Shown in pieces: positions 63,884 to 64,000 of a stretch of DNA of 64,000 nt; within the stretch, counting starts at the first letter, position 1; the number at the start of each line of letters is the position of its first letter. The notes under the pieces are model-generated. The model was given only the letters and a program-made list of their open reading frames with translations, had not been told where the DNA came from and did no database searches. The position numbers were made by a program, and so were the translations under genes. This stretch comes from Azorinus chamasolen (taxonomy: Eukaryota > Mollusca > Bivalvia > Cardiida > Solecurtidae). The stretch lies in contig OY755239.1 in the NCBI GenBank assembly GCA_963576725.1, forward strand, positions 57,691,453 through 57,755,452, read 5' to 3'.

Positions 63884-64000
63884 ATCAACCATTTCCTTCA
63901 TATAAACACCTTTTCACGCATTTGCAAACAGCGGCGACCCAAATCAGACCATATGGGAACCGTCTGAATATGGTCTGCTTTGTTTTCTTATGATATAATA
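63884..64000 (-). mobile_element. TTAA-1 MITE, runs off the window
   Basis: 'caaccatttccttcatataa', then arm 'tttgcaaacagcggcgaccc' and 'gtctgaatatggtctgctttg'. The tip is partly deleted. Confidence 0.7.

Noticed and set aside
1..64000. tRNA, rRNA or spliceosomal RNA genes
   Set aside because: No cloverleaf with A and B boxes or rRNA-like block was noticed by eye; a covariance-model scan would be needed to be sure.

Overview
This window looks like intergenic, repeat-saturated nuclear DNA of an invertebrate animal, most probably a bivalve mollusc. The sequence is AT-rich with no operon structure or ribosome binding sites, and most open frames are short and run through palindromes, often from GTG or TTG. 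Bivalve is an inference from the style of the repeats: a degraded tandem repeat around 29100-30770 built on a 'gaatcaa..ggtttgaataa..ttggtagag' unit and ending in a 'ggacggacg' tail, a 'gagtgagtgaatgagtgag' dispersed repeat at 32092, and a reverse-transcriptase remnant at 60 kb of a kind I associate with molluscs and lancelets. I cannot name the species. I find no protein-coding gene that I would defend; the best candidates are one exon-like frame (7057-7298, minus) and several coding remnants inside mobile elements.

The window is dominated by small non-autonomous transposons (MITEs), nearly all with a long central palindrome. I sort them into two large groups. (1) The TTAA group is flanked by TTAA, with ends starting CCC and finishing GGG, like piggyBac-type elements. 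TTAA-1 (about 38 copies or pieces) has hairpin arms of the type GCAAACAGAG..GACCCTGATCAGACGG. TTAA-2 (10 copies, about 250 bp, the most uniform) has arms GTAAATAGTG..GACCC.GATGAGACAG. TTAA-3 (11) has arms ACCATTGTGATAAATAGAGC. TTAA-4 (16) has arms TTGGATCCAGATGAGACGCC. TTAA-5 has one clean copy and TTAA-6 has three. (2) The TA group is flanked by TA, with ends starting CAGTA.AAC, like Tc1/mariner-type elements. Subfamilies TA-1 to TA-7 differ in their outer ends; TA-1 to TA-6 share one inner hairpin (AGGTGG..GCTTAATGCAGG..GAAAGT..TGCAGAAAGCTCC). Both groups often carry the same hairpin tip, GCTCCTATAGGAGC.

Other structured repeats are HP-1 to HP-4 (palindromic families of unassigned class), a 2.1-kb TA-flanked element (38991-41087) inserted exactly in the tip of a TTAA-1 hairpin, a 0.7-kb element with GGGCCCGTCACACC ends (47590-48301), a hAT-like 447-bp hairpin with an 8-bp target duplication (15254-15700), a 1.7-kb composite palindrome with a captured coding piece (13445-15190), a 67-bp minisatellite (34425-35520) and a few microsatellites.

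Layout: 0-6 kb dense TTAA and TA elements; 6.1-7.8 kb a repeat-poor island; 7.8-12.3 kb dense MITEs; 13.4-15.7 kb two large palindromic elements; 16-28 kb mixed; 28-29 kb a nested TA-7/HP-1 pair and HP-2; 29-31 kb degraded bivalve-type tandem repeat; 31-38 kb MITEs plus the minisatellite; 38.4-41.2 kb a multi-level nest; 41-52 kb the densest MITE zone; 52-60 kb sparse; 60 kb a reverse-transcriptase relic inside a TTAA-3 element; 61-64 kb nested TA elements. Nesting gives a relative history: TA-group copies repeatedly interrupt TTAA-1 copies, and I did not see the reverse.
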